A stretch of 11,180 bases of DNA from positions 1 to 11,180 of the forward strand of contig CANNLO010000144.1 of NCBI GenBank assembly GCA_947505055.1, written 5' to 3'. The stretch is from Methylococcaceae bacterium. Lineage in GTDB: Bacteria > Pseudomonadota > Gammaproteobacteria > Methylococcales > Methylomonadaceae. The notes below the pieces were generated by a model that did not search any database, had not been told where the DNA came from, and worked only from the letters and a program-made list of their open reading frames with translations. A program made the translations under genes and the position numbers. Of the stretch, positions 1-8,364 are shown piece after piece. How positions within the stretch are numbered: the first letter of the stretch is position 1; every line of letters begins with the position of its first letter.

Positions 1-2
1 CT

Positions 3-116
3 AAAAAATTAGGCGTGAGCTTTTACGATTACGTTTATGACAGGGTAACGGGACGATTCGAACTACCGTCTTTGGCCGATTTAATTACTCAAAAAGCGCA
101 GGCCATGCAGGCTTGA
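3..116 (+). CDS. C-terminal end of a gene entering from the left; possible transposase tail
   Basis: The frame beginning at base 3 is open to a TGA at 114-116 and gives 37 residues containing LGVSFYDYVYDR and LPSLADLITQKA. This pattern (LGxSFxDYxxDR, a short linker, then PxLxDLI) resembles, from memory, the C-terminal tails of some proteins annotated as transposases. I cannot name the insertion-sequence family, and no DDE catalytic region is visible because the gene starts outside the window. It ends 54 bases before the first polysaccharide gene, on the same strand. If it is a transposase, it would mark the edge of a transferred or rearranged block. The partial coding status is fairly safe; the transposase label is tentative. 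Confidence 0.45.
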   Translation, partial: KKLGVSFYDYVYDRVTGRFELPSLADLITQKAQAMQA

Positions 117-142
117 TATTGGGCTCTCCATGGAATTTAAAG

Positions 143-172
143 TTGATACATTTTTTTCTTAGATAATATAAT
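143..172 (+). promoter_or_regulatory. Sigma70-like promoter match whose -10 overlaps the gene 1 start codon
   Basis: TTGATA at 143-148 and TATAAT at 167-172 are separated by 18 bases, a near-consensus housekeeping promoter layout. However, the -10 box overlaps the ATG at 171-173, so transcription would start at about 179, downstream of that ATG. Either this is a chance match in AT-rich sequence, or the promoter serves a transcript that skips the annotated start. A GATAAT at 162-167 lies too close to the -35 (13 bases). No clear Shine-Dalgarno sequence precedes the ATG. Confidence 0.25.
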
Positions 173-3100
173 GCCAACAATCATCGGTTGTTTTGACCTC
201 ATTGAACAAAGCCATGCCATTGGCTGGGCGTTAGTGCCCAATCAGCTAACGGTACGGGTGGCTATCGAAATTATTGATGGTGAAACCGTTGTAGCTACCG
301 GTATAGCCAATAAGTTACATGGTGGACTCAAAGAAAAAAACATAGGCGACGGCTATTATGGCTTTGCCATTCCTCTGCCTACCTCCGTTTTTACATCGGG
401 TCGTGTATTGCGCGGTCGTGCAGCAGAAAGCGACAATTGGCTTACCGGCGAACACCTCCCCGTATCAAATAAACCCGTAGGCAATATTGATGGTGTTGCT
501 TCGGGTGTTATCTTTGGCTGGGTAGCGGGAACATCATCTGAACTGCCTGAAATAGAAATTCGCCAGGGCACAAAAAAAATTGCTTGCGCTCAGATCACCA
601 CATCGCGTCCCGACATTATCAGCCAAGGCATAGCTGATGCCGCTTATAGCTATTATTTTGATCTCAAGCCTTTTCTTAAAACCAAGCGAGCCATAAATAA
701 ACCCGTTACCATTATCCATACCGCAACTGGCAAATCGCTTTCTGGTAGCCCGCTCAATTTGGTAGGAGTCAGCAACTGGGGCAATTCGGAAAACCTTAAT
801 GGATCAGAAATTCAAGGCTGGGCAACAATCTCTGCTCCACATGACATCAAGCAACATGCCGAAGTCGAGCTGTGGATTGATGATGTTTACATACACGAAA
901 TACCTGCCAACCTTCCGCGAGCCGACTTCGTTCGCATGGGTATTAATCAATCGCGTTGCGGTTTCAAAACCAGTATTCCCGGTCAGTATTTGAATGGTAA
1001 GCCTCACATATTGACTCTGCGCCACAAAGCAACCGGCCAAATTTTGGCTAATGGTGAGCAAGCTTTTACGCTTACCTTACGCCACGCTGTGACTTATGCG
1101 AATGGCAGTATTATTACCGGCTGGGCCTTTATTGAGCAAGCCCCGCTTACCCCTATTACCATCGAGGCTTGGGAAAATGGTCGCTGTATTGCCAGCACGC
1201 AGGCCAATCAAAGTTATCCTGCTGCCCCCATAGAACTGCAAAAGCAATTTGGCGTTAGTTCGACAGGATTCACACTTGCATTACCTAAATCTATTCAATC
1301 GGATCAACCTCGACGCATTCGCTTAACCCTGTCGGGTACAACTGAGTCGGCTACCGGCAAAGATATTCTGATCGGCTCGCGTGCAGAATTCATCCGTCAG
1401 GCTGAACACGCAGCACAATTTGATTCAAGTTTCCGCTGGTGGGTGCAGGATTGGATCAAACAGCTGCGCCAAAGCGAGACGTCAGACGACACGCTCTACA
1501 AAGAAATCCCCACCGTAGATGATACGCCGCCAGATTCCACGCTCGACATCATCATCCCAGTCTATAAAGGCCGGGATGAAACGTTAGCGTGCCTCGATAG
1601 TCTGCTTAATTGCGGCGATCTTTGGCCACACGACATTATTGTGATTAATGATGCCAGCCCCGACTCGCAGCTCACTGCTGACCTACGTAAATTAGCGGAC
1701 AGCGATCAGCGTATTACCTTACTGGAAAATGCCAGCAACCTCGGTTTTGTCGCCACTGTTAATCGTGGCATGAGGCTTCATACCACCCGTGATGTTGTTC
1801 TGCTTAACGCTGACACCCTTGTACCTAAAGCAGACTGGATGACTCGACTGCGTCGAGCCGCTTATGCAGAAGCATGTATTGCCACTGTCACGCCGTTTTC
1901 CAACCGCGCTACCATTTGCTCGCTGCCTAGCCCACAAACAGATAATGATCTGCCCGACGGTTTGACTGTCAATGACCTTGACCAACTTTGTGCTCAAACC
2001 AATGGCAATATACGAGTCGACATTCCCACCGCTATCGGCTTTTGCATGTTGATCAAGCGTCAGGCGTTAAACGAAGTCGGTCTTTTCGACGAAGAACGCT
2101 GGGCAAAAGGTTACTGCGAAGAAAACGATTTCTGTTTGCGGGCGGCTACCATAGGCTGGAAACACAGTGCCGCCTGCGATGTATTTGTTCAGCACCATGG
2201 CGCCGTTTCCTTTCAGGGTGAAAAACAAACCCGCATACAAGAAAATCTGAGTCTTCTTAATGCGCTGTATCCTGACTATCCAGAAACCATCAACCGATTT
2301 ATCCGCCGCGACCCACTTGCAGTACCGCGTAGTCGCGTTGTGCTGCAACTAATGAAACAAACCGCAAAACGACATGTGTTGCATATCACTCATGCCTGGG
2401 GTGGTGGTGTGCAACAGCACGTTGACCAGCTCTGCCGCCAGCCTGATAAAAAAGGACAAGGTGCCCTCATTCTGAGCCCAACTAACGACGGCCGCATTGA
2501 AATCATCCAGCCTGGCAGCGACCTTATCCTCAGTTTGCCGGTAAACACCTTGGCCAATCTGTCAGATCCCGATGCCCCTTTAATTAACTACCTGCAACAA
2601 CTCGGCACCACCGCTATCCATCTGCACCACTGGATCGGCTTGCCTGCCACCGTATGGGAACTAGCCAAGGCATTGGGCGTGCCGTTCGACTATACCGTGC
2701 ATGATTATTACGCCGCCTGCCCACGCATTCATTTTATCGACTACATCGGGCAATTTTGCGAACAAGCGCCACTCTCACGTTGCGAATTGTGCGTCAAAGC
2801 CAAGCCCTTGGAGTCGCCGGAAATTGAACAAGCCTTTAACGAATTAGGCGGTACCGTGGCGGCTTGGCGTAGTTTTCATCAAGATCAGTTGCACACTGCA
2901 CGAAGCATCATTGCACCCTGCCAGGATACCGCTAACCGCATCCAACAGTCTTTTGTTCTCAAGCAAGTCACGGTTAGAGCCCACGATGATACCGCCATTC
3001 ACTTCAAGCCCAAGCCATTGCCAAAGTCAGGGCAGCCATTGCGTGTTGCCGTGATCGGTGCGATTGGCCCCAATAAAGGATATGACCAGTTGTTGGCCTT

Positions 3101-3521
3101 GGCTCAGTTTGCCGAACAGCAAGCACCCCATATCCACTTTTTTATTGTCGGCTACACCATGGATGACACGCCGTTCGAGACGCTCACTAACGTGCAAATC
3201 ACCGGCAAATATGCTCCGGAACAATTGCAAAGTTTGTTGGGGGAACTTGATTGCCATGTTGCGCTATTTTTGAGTCCTTGGCCGGAAACTTACAGCTATA
3301 CGTTATCTGAGGCTTTGTGCGCGGGGCTTACGCCGGTTGTACCTGAATTGGGGGCTTTGGGGGAGCGGGGTGCTGGGATAGGGGGGATATATAAAAATAT
3401 TTTGTCTCCTTTTTACTTGATCAATGTGCTTTTACACTTGGAAAGTGTTGTGGGAAAAATCGAAGAACCACAGAATTACAAAATACTATCGGCAAGAGCT
3501 ACTACGGGAGATATATCTTGA
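171..3521 (+). CDS. Multidomain glycosyltransferase: beta-rich repeats + GT2 + GT4-like
   Basis: 1116-residue protein, probably cytoplasmic or peripheral, with no signal peptide or obvious membrane segment. Residues about 4-398 hold four ~100-residue beta-rich repeats (starting near 4, 102, 197 and 301), each with a G-x-x-(D) opening and an (I/F)xGW(A/V) core. Three keep the later G-F. Residues about 456-720 form a GT2 domain: start LDIIIPVYKGRD, donor/metal motif LLNAD near 544, acidic ENDFCLR near 650. From about 735 a GT-B/GT4-like domain follows: HITHAWGGGVQQH at its start, a four-cysteine stretch near 850-875, and E-x7-E in PETYSYTLSEAL near 1038. Inferred role: adding sugars from nucleotide donors to a surface glycan; donor and acceptor are unknown. 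ATG 171 is chosen because the first repeat begins at once and an in-frame stop lies at 144-146. Its stop overlaps the next gene's start. The last ~45 residues are encoded by more AT-rich DNA. Confidence 0.9.
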   Translation: MPTIIGCFDLIEQSHAIGWALVPNQLTVRVAIEIIDGETVVATGIANKLHGGLKEKNIGDGYYGFAIPLPTSVFTSGRVLRGRAAESDNWLTGEHLPVSNKPVGNIDGVASGVIFGWVAGTSSELPEIEIRQGTKKIACAQITTSRPDIISQGIADAAYSYYFDLKPFLKTKRAINKPVTIIHTATGKSLSGSPLNLVGVSNWGNSENLNGSEIQGWATISAPHDIKQHAEVELWIDDVYIHEIPANLPRADFVRMGINQSRCGFKTSIPGQYLNGKPHILTLRHKATGQILANGEQAFTLTLRHAVTYANGSIITGWAFIEQAPLTPITIEAWENGRCIASTQANQSYPAAPIELQKQFGVSSTGFTLALPKSIQSDQPRRIRLTLSGTTESATGKDILIGSRAEFIRQAEHAAQFDSSFRWWVQDWIKQLRQSETSDDTLYKEIPTVDDTPPDSTLDIIIPVYKGRDETLACLDSLLNCGDLWPHDIIVINDASPDSQLTADLRKLADSDQRITLLENASNLGFVATVNRGMRLHTTRDVVLLNADTLVPKADWMTRLRRAAYAEACIATVTPFSNRATICSLPSPQTDNDLPDGLTVNDLDQLCAQTNGNIRVDIPTAIGFCMLIKRQALNEVGLFDEERWAKGYCEENDFCLRAATIGWKHSAACDVFVQHHGAVSFQGEKQTRIQENLSLLNALYPDYPETINRFIRRDPLAVPRSRVVLQLMKQTAKRHVLHITHAWGGGVQQHVDQLCRQPDKKGQGALILSPTNDGRIEIIQPGSDLILSLPVNTLANLSDPDAPLINYLQQLGTTAIHLHHWIGLPATVWELAKALGVPFDYTVHDYYAACPRIHFIDYIGQFCEQAPLSRCELCVKAKPLESPEIEQAFNELGGTVAAWRSFHQDQLHTARSIIAPCQDTANRIQQSFVLKQVTVRAHDDTAIHFKPKPLPKSGQPLRVAVIGAIGPNKGYDQLLALAQFAEQQAPHIHFFIVGYTMDDTPFETLTNVQITGKYAPEQLQSLLGELDCHVALFLSPWPETYSYTLSEALCAGLTPVVPELGALGERGAGIGGIYKNILSPFYLINVLLHLESVVGKIEEPQNYKILSARATTGDIS
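3350..3386 (+). other. Five-tract G-rich sequence fitting a G-quadruplex motif, inside gene 1
   Basis: Five runs of G (3350-3354, 3359-3363, 3367-3370, 3375-3377, 3381-3386) are separated by loops of 3-4 bases. This satisfies the usual rule of four runs of at least three G with loops of 1-7. The runs are on the coding strand, so the mRNA carries them too, encoding a Gly-rich stretch (LGALGERGAGIGG). It lies just where base composition falls. That it folds is inference. Confidence 0.6.
3506..3510 (+). promoter_or_regulatory. Shine-Dalgarno site that fixes the TTG start of gene 2
   Basis: GGGAG at 3506-3510 lies 7 bases before TTG 3518, inside the last codons of gene 1. TTG overlaps the gene 1 TGA as TTGA. 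The spacing supports TTG initiation and translational coupling of the two genes. Confidence 0.65.
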
Positions 3522-6500
3522 ACCAAAATCAAACTAAGCTATCTAAAAAAACAAATAAAAACAAAGCAATTAAGAAATCTAGTGCGGTCACTACGTCTAG
3601 TTCGACAAAAAACGAAGAATCGCTTCAAGTAGAGCCAATCATCTTCAAAAATAAAGAAGGACAAATAATTGCGGGAATATTTGTTGAGAGTTCCTGCATA
3701 GTTAACACTGAGATCGAAATTAGAGGCTGGAGCATCGGCGAATCCGAAATAGCGCTTATTTGTTCACAAGATGTGACGAATTCTGTGGTTAGTCGACACA
3801 ACCGATTTGATGTAGTTGAGACTTATCATATAGCAGAATCTAATAACGGCTTTGGTTTTATCTTGGCGGTGAAGAAGGTACCTACTGACTGTGATTGTTC
3901 TCTGCAATGGTCAGTTACTTTAGATGGGCAAGCTCAGGTTTTCAACTTTCCTTTATCTTTGAATGTTAAGGAAAATAATGAATGCGAAGCCATCGTTGAT
4001 AACTCAGATACTTCAATACACCTACTCGGGAATATTGATCGTATAGTCGACATGACAATTATTGGTTGGGCGCGGAATTTAATAGAACCAGAAAAAAATG
4101 TCACCGTTGAATTCACGCTTGATGGTCATGTTATTGGCTCAACCATTTGTGACATTCCCAGGCGTGATTTGCTGGATTCAGGAATTGGAAACGGAAGTTA
4201 TGGCTTCTCATGGAAAATTCCAAGTTATGTCGATTTACAGCAGATTAGTGCAATTCAGGTTCAAATCCAAGATAGCACCCTATTACTAACTGGAACAGTT
4301 ATCCCAATCTTTACTTCGCTTAAGACTACCGGAATATATGATGGAAAAATAGAATTCTCTTGGCCATACCTCATTAGAGGCAATCTCATTTCGTTAACTG
4401 ATGATGTTGTCGATACCGTTGAAGTTGTATGCGCTGACATTACTCTGCTTCGCCTTACCTTAGTGGAAGACATTGATACTCATAGCGAAACATTTGGAAT
4501 GTATAAGTTCTCCGAGTACTTTCCAATAGATCGTTTGACGCATTCGTCCCCGCCAATGTACCTTAAATTACCCCATAATGTGCTGATTGAACTATGCAGT
4601 TTCATACCAGTAATTGAAGAGTCTGAAATTATTGACTCGAAATTTCATATTACTGGAGATATAGTTAACGGCTGGATTTTGATGAGTCCTGATGTAGAAG
4701 CTCAGTCAGTAAAACTCAGGATGATCATTATTGGTTTGACACAATCACACTCGTTAGTTCTTGAAGCTGCGGGGAGAAATCAAAAGCTATATTTTTCTTT
4801 CTCAATTGGTGCCGATTTTTTCACGGGAGAAGATTATCAGATTGGTATTTGTACTGATACTGGAAATTATCCACTACGAAGTGCCACAGGGGAGTATCTG
4901 GTTGCGTATCGTAAAAGAGTTATTGGTAATGTCGATAGTTACATATTGCCGCGATTTAGGGGTTGGGTGGTTGACCTATATGAATCGGATCAATCTAAAA
5001 CGGTTCAACTTTTTGATGGTGCTAATTTAATCAGTCAGGCAACAACGTTAATTACTCGTTTAGATGTCAATAAGAAGTTAGGTATAAACGGTAGTCACGG
5101 GTTTGAGATTACTGTTCCTGCTGACGTATTTGATGGAAAACAGCATGACCTAGTTATAAAATGCGAGGGTTTCCAATTAAAGGAGGGGGCCACCCTTAAA
5201 AAACCGCTTACTTATTTATCAACTGATCTTTTGACAGTAGATCCCCAGCTACGCATCTCTGGACGGGTGGAGCAACTTACGGTGGATCTTATTGCTGGGT
5301 GGGCGTTCGATTTAATGCGTCCAGAAGTCCCTGTCGAACTCGTTATAAAGGTAGATGGTCAAATTCTTGGCACGACTCAAGCCAATCGATTCTCTGCACG
5401 TTTACGTGCAGTCAGCGGTAGTGGTCACCAACAGTTTTTATTTCAGCTTCCAGATCATCTGCAAAACGGTTCAAAACGTGAGATAACGGTTCACGAGGTT
5501 ACTACTGGATTTGCCCTTAAAAATAATCTTAGTCCTATCTCTTTTCCGTTAGTTAAGTTGCCCGAACCTATGATTGTTCAGAGTGGTTGGAATTACGGGG
5601 GGCATTCTACGGCAACGTTTTCCAAACTTAGGGTTTTCTCTCCGGTAAAGACGACGAAACCGAAGAAGAAGTTGCCGTTGGTCTCAATGATTGCATTGAA
5701 TTGGAATGGGGATCTAATGTTGGAGGATTTTTTCGAGTCGCTTCTTCGGATTACTTTTATCAATCCAATAGAATTATTGCTGGTTGATCATGGTTCGAAT
5801 GACTGCAGTTTGGAAATAGTCTCCCGTTATCAAAGCAGATTACCTATCAAACTAATCGAGCGCCGGGCTAATTATTCATTTTCAGCATCCAACAACTATG
5901 CAGCTTCATTAGCTTCCGGTTCATTGCTCCTATTTTTGAATAATGATTTGATTTTTCAACATGACTGCGTATCTCGATTGACCGATTTTTTTGATGATGT
6001 ATCGGTTGGTGTTGTAGGGGGGCGACTTCTGGAGCCCATTAAAGAGGCGAATGGTAGTTGGGCTTTCGAGCCGCACCATGAAGGTGTTCGATTTAAAGTG
6101 GCTATCCTGCCGAATCAGGGTCGTAAATATTATTCACCTCACGAAATTACCGGTATTCCGGCAGAGGCGCGTAGGTCAGCGCTTGAAATGCCGGTTGTGA
6201 CTGCGGCGCTTATGATGTGTCGAAAGACTGATTTTGAGGCTATAGGCGGATTTAATGAAGAGTATTTTTATGGCCTTGAAGACGTGGATTTCTGCCTAAA
6301 AGTTTCAACGCAACTAGGCAAAAAAATCATTTGTGATCTTGACTCAAGTGCCATACATAACCGTAGTGCAACCCGTGACTCAAAATTTGTCGAGAAACAA
6401 TTGAGTAAACTATATACGGCTGACATTCATTCAAAAAATCGCGCAACCTATATTCGTCGCTTTGGACGACATTTGACCCGCAAAATATTAAAATCACTTA

Positions 6501-8350
6501 TCGAAAGCTCAAGTTTTTATGGTACGCGGCCATTACGAGTAACGTTTGCTGTTACCGAAGCAGATATCAATACTGCCGCAGGGGACTACTTTACGGCTCT
6601 TGAACTCGGGTTGTGGTTACGCAAAAAGTTTAGCTGGGATATTTTCTTTGTTAAAATGGAAAATTACTCTCTACCCGGCACCGATGTTTTAATTGTAATG
6701 AGACATGACTATGATATCCGGAAAGTAACGCAAACTAACCCTGGTTTCATTACAGTAGCTTGGATAAGGAATCGAGTTGATCAGTGGATAGAACGTCCAG
6801 AGTTCAACGACTACAACCTCATTTTTGCCTCATCTCATAAGGCGCTCTCATATGTTCGGGAAAATACTGGCCGCAAAGCGATACTACTTCCTATTGCCAC
6901 AAACCCAGACCGATTCTCCCCTAATATGGTTGATTTGACATTTTCAAGCGATTTGGTTTTCACCGGTAGTTATCATGGGGCAGTACGGGGTGCTGTCAAA
7001 TTACTTGATATTGAAAAATCGGATTATCAATTTGCCATCTATGGTTATAACTGGGACAAATACCCCCCTTTTGCACCGCACTGGCGGGGAAGCATTCGTT
7101 ACGACTTATTAGGTAAAGCTTACGCCTCGTCAAAACTTGTACTTGATGACTCTCACCCGGTTACCCGTGAATGGAATTCGCTGAACTCGCGAATTTTCGA
7201 CGCATTAGCCAGCGGTAAGGTAGTTATGACTAACTGCGTTGAAGGTGCCAAAGAGCTCTTTGGCGACAAATTGCCAACTTTTAGCAGCCGAGCTGAACTT
7301 AATACACTTGTTGAACGCCTGTTAAATAATGATGAGGAGAGAGAAAAGCTTGCAGTAGAACTTAGGCAGGAAGTTTTGACTAACCATACTTATGCCAATC
7401 GCGCCGATACATTGAAATCAGCTCTACTGGAATTTGTCGAAAAAACTTTGCGTTTCGCGATTAAAATTGGTGTACCAAAAATTGAGGAATGTGAACAGTG
7501 GGGGGATTACCATTTTGCACTAGGCATTAAACGGGCATTGGAAAAACAGGGCCATTTTGCACGAATTGATATTTTGCCTGATTGGGATGGGGGGTTAACT
7601 TCATCTGATGATGTCGTGATCGTACTAAGGGGTTTATCCAAATATAAGCCACAGCCAACTACAATCAATTTGATGTGGCTGATCAGCCACCCTGACGAAG
7701 TAACGATCGCCGAAATGCGGGAATACGATCATGTTTTTATCGCATCTGAGAGTTACGTAGGTCGCATCAGGGGGCAGTTAGGTAGTAATGTTTCACCACT
7801 ATTGCAATGCACCGATCCAGGCATTTTTTATCCGGACGTTGATGGGACACTGGACATAGCTGAGGTACTCTTTGTTGGCAACTCACGTGGCCAACGCCGC
7901 GACGCTGTTCAGCACGCGCTTGATGCCGGAATTGATTTCGGCGTTTATGGTAGTGGATGGCAGGGGATTCTTCCAGCGGAGCGAGTAATGGGTGAGTACA
8001 TTCCCAACAACGAGTTACGACGATATTACAGCGCCACGAAGGTGCTTTTGAACGATCACTGGCTGGACATGCGTTCGGAAGGTTTTATTTCAAATCGGAT
8101 ATTTGATGCTGGCGCATGTGGGGCGACAATAGTGACTGATGACATCGAAGCAGGGCATCAATTATTCGGCGATATGCTCAGTTACTATCGAAATGCTCAA
8201 GAATTCGAACAATGTATTCATTCTGCGTTAACTAAAGAGACTGAAAAAGCAACAACAGAGTCCATTAGCCGATTTATCCTCGAAAATCATACCTTTGACC
8301 ACCGCATTGCCGAGATTTTATGCACTGTCGCCGACCTTCAGAATAATTGA
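3518..8350 (+). CDS. Giant glycosyltransferase: repeats + GT2 + two tandem CgeB/GT1-like domains
   Basis: 1610-residue protein beginning at TTG. Residues 1-36 are a Lys/Asn/Ser-rich, probably disordered leader with no hydrophobic signal. Residues about 39-681 hold about six repeats like those in gene 1 (starting near 39, 167, 268, 369, 466 and 574). The second is closest to consensus: IIGWA, then RRDLLDSGIGNGSYGF. Residues about 717-985 are a GT2 domain with ALNWNGD near 724, LFLNND near 805 and GLEDVDFCLK near 915. Two related GT-B-like domains follow, about 1007-1310 and 1312-1606. Both have GDYxxAL near the start and a late S-RIFDA-A-G block (near 1223 and 1525). These resemble the glycosyl transferase group 1 / CgeB-like family and are internal paralogues. 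Inferred role: building a surface glycan with up to three transfer activities; substrates cannot be read from sequence. It is probably co-translated with gene 1, and the next gene starts 14 bases after its stop. GC is visibly lower than in gene 1. Confidence 0.9.
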   Translation: MNQNQTKLSKKTNKNKAIKKSSAVTTSSSTKNEESLQVEPIIFKNKEGQIIAGIFVESSCIVNTEIEIRGWSIGESEIALICSQDVTNSVVSRHNRFDVVETYHIAESNNGFGFILAVKKVPTDCDCSLQWSVTLDGQAQVFNFPLSLNVKENNECEAIVDNSDTSIHLLGNIDRIVDMTIIGWARNLIEPEKNVTVEFTLDGHVIGSTICDIPRRDLLDSGIGNGSYGFSWKIPSYVDLQQISAIQVQIQDSTLLLTGTVIPIFTSLKTTGIYDGKIEFSWPYLIRGNLISLTDDVVDTVEVVCADITLLRLTLVEDIDTHSETFGMYKFSEYFPIDRLTHSSPPMYLKLPHNVLIELCSFIPVIEESEIIDSKFHITGDIVNGWILMSPDVEAQSVKLRMIIIGLTQSHSLVLEAAGRNQKLYFSFSIGADFFTGEDYQIGICTDTGNYPLRSATGEYLVAYRKRVIGNVDSYILPRFRGWVVDLYESDQSKTVQLFDGANLISQATTLITRLDVNKKLGINGSHGFEITVPADVFDGKQHDLVIKCEGFQLKEGATLKKPLTYLSTDLLTVDPQLRISGRVEQLTVDLIAGWAFDLMRPEVPVELVIKVDGQILGTTQANRFSARLRAVSGSGHQQFLFQLPDHLQNGSKREITVHEVTTGFALKNNLSPISFPLVKLPEPMIVQSGWNYGGHSTATFSKLRVFSPVKTTKPKKKLPLVSMIALNWNGDLMLEDFFESLLRITFINPIELLLVDHGSNDCSLEIVSRYQSRLPIKLIERRANYSFSASNNYAASLASGSLLLFLNNDLIFQHDCVSRLTDFFDDVSVGVVGGRLLEPIKEANGSWAFEPHHEGVRFKVAILPNQGRKYYSPHEITGIPAEARRSALEMPVVTAALMMCRKTDFEAIGGFNEEYFYGLEDVDFCLKVSTQLGKKIICDLDSSAIHNRSATRDSKFVEKQLSKLYTADIHSKNRATYIRRFGRHLTRKILKSLIESSSFYGTRPLRVTFAVTEADINTAAGDYFTALELGLWLRKKFSWDIFFVKMENYSLPGTDVLIVMRHDYDIRKVTQTNPGFITVAWIRNRVDQWIERPEFNDYNLIFASSHKALSYVRENTGRKAILLPIATNPDRFSPNMVDLTFSSDLVFTGSYHGAVRGAVKLLDIEKSDYQFAIYGYNWDKYPPFAPHWRGSIRYDLLGKAYASSKLVLDDSHPVTREWNSLNSRIFDALASGKVVMTNCVEGAKELFGDKLPTFSSRAELNTLVERLLNNDEEREKLAVELRQEVLTNHTYANRADTLKSALLEFVEKTLRFAIKIGVPKIEECEQWGDYHFALGIKRALEKQGHFARIDILPDWDGGLTSSDDVVIVLRGLSKYKPQPTTINLMWLISHPDEVTIAEMREYDHVFIASESYVGRIRGQLGSNVSPLLQCTDPGIFYPDVDGTLDIAEVLFVGNSRGQRRDAVQHALDAGIDFGVYGSGWQGILPAERVMGEYIPNNELRRYYSATKVLLNDHWLDMRSEGFISNRIFDAGACGATIVTDDIEAGHQLFGDMLSYYRNAQEFEQCIHSALTKETEKATTESISRFILENHTFDHRIAEILCTVADLQNN

Positions 8351-8364
8351 GATAAACCCCAAGC

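Noticed and set aside
1719..2348. Antisense reading frames of 92-93 codons opposite the GT2 domain of gene 1
   Set aside because: They lie wholly within a well-supported gene and show no recognisable domain or start signals.
5394..5411. 8-base inverted repeat with a 2-base spacer in gene 2
   Set aside because: About one such structure is expected by chance in 11 kb when spacers up to 5 bases are allowed.
7510..7562. 11-base direct repeat CCATTTTGCAC, 42 bases apart
   Set aside because: In-frame repeat of a His-Phe-Ala triplet using the same codons; no further copies, so not an array.
7675..7690. Perfect 16-base palindrome (centre TGATCA) in gene 2
   Set aside because: It is isolated, inside a conserved coding region, and not much rarer than chance for this length of DNA.
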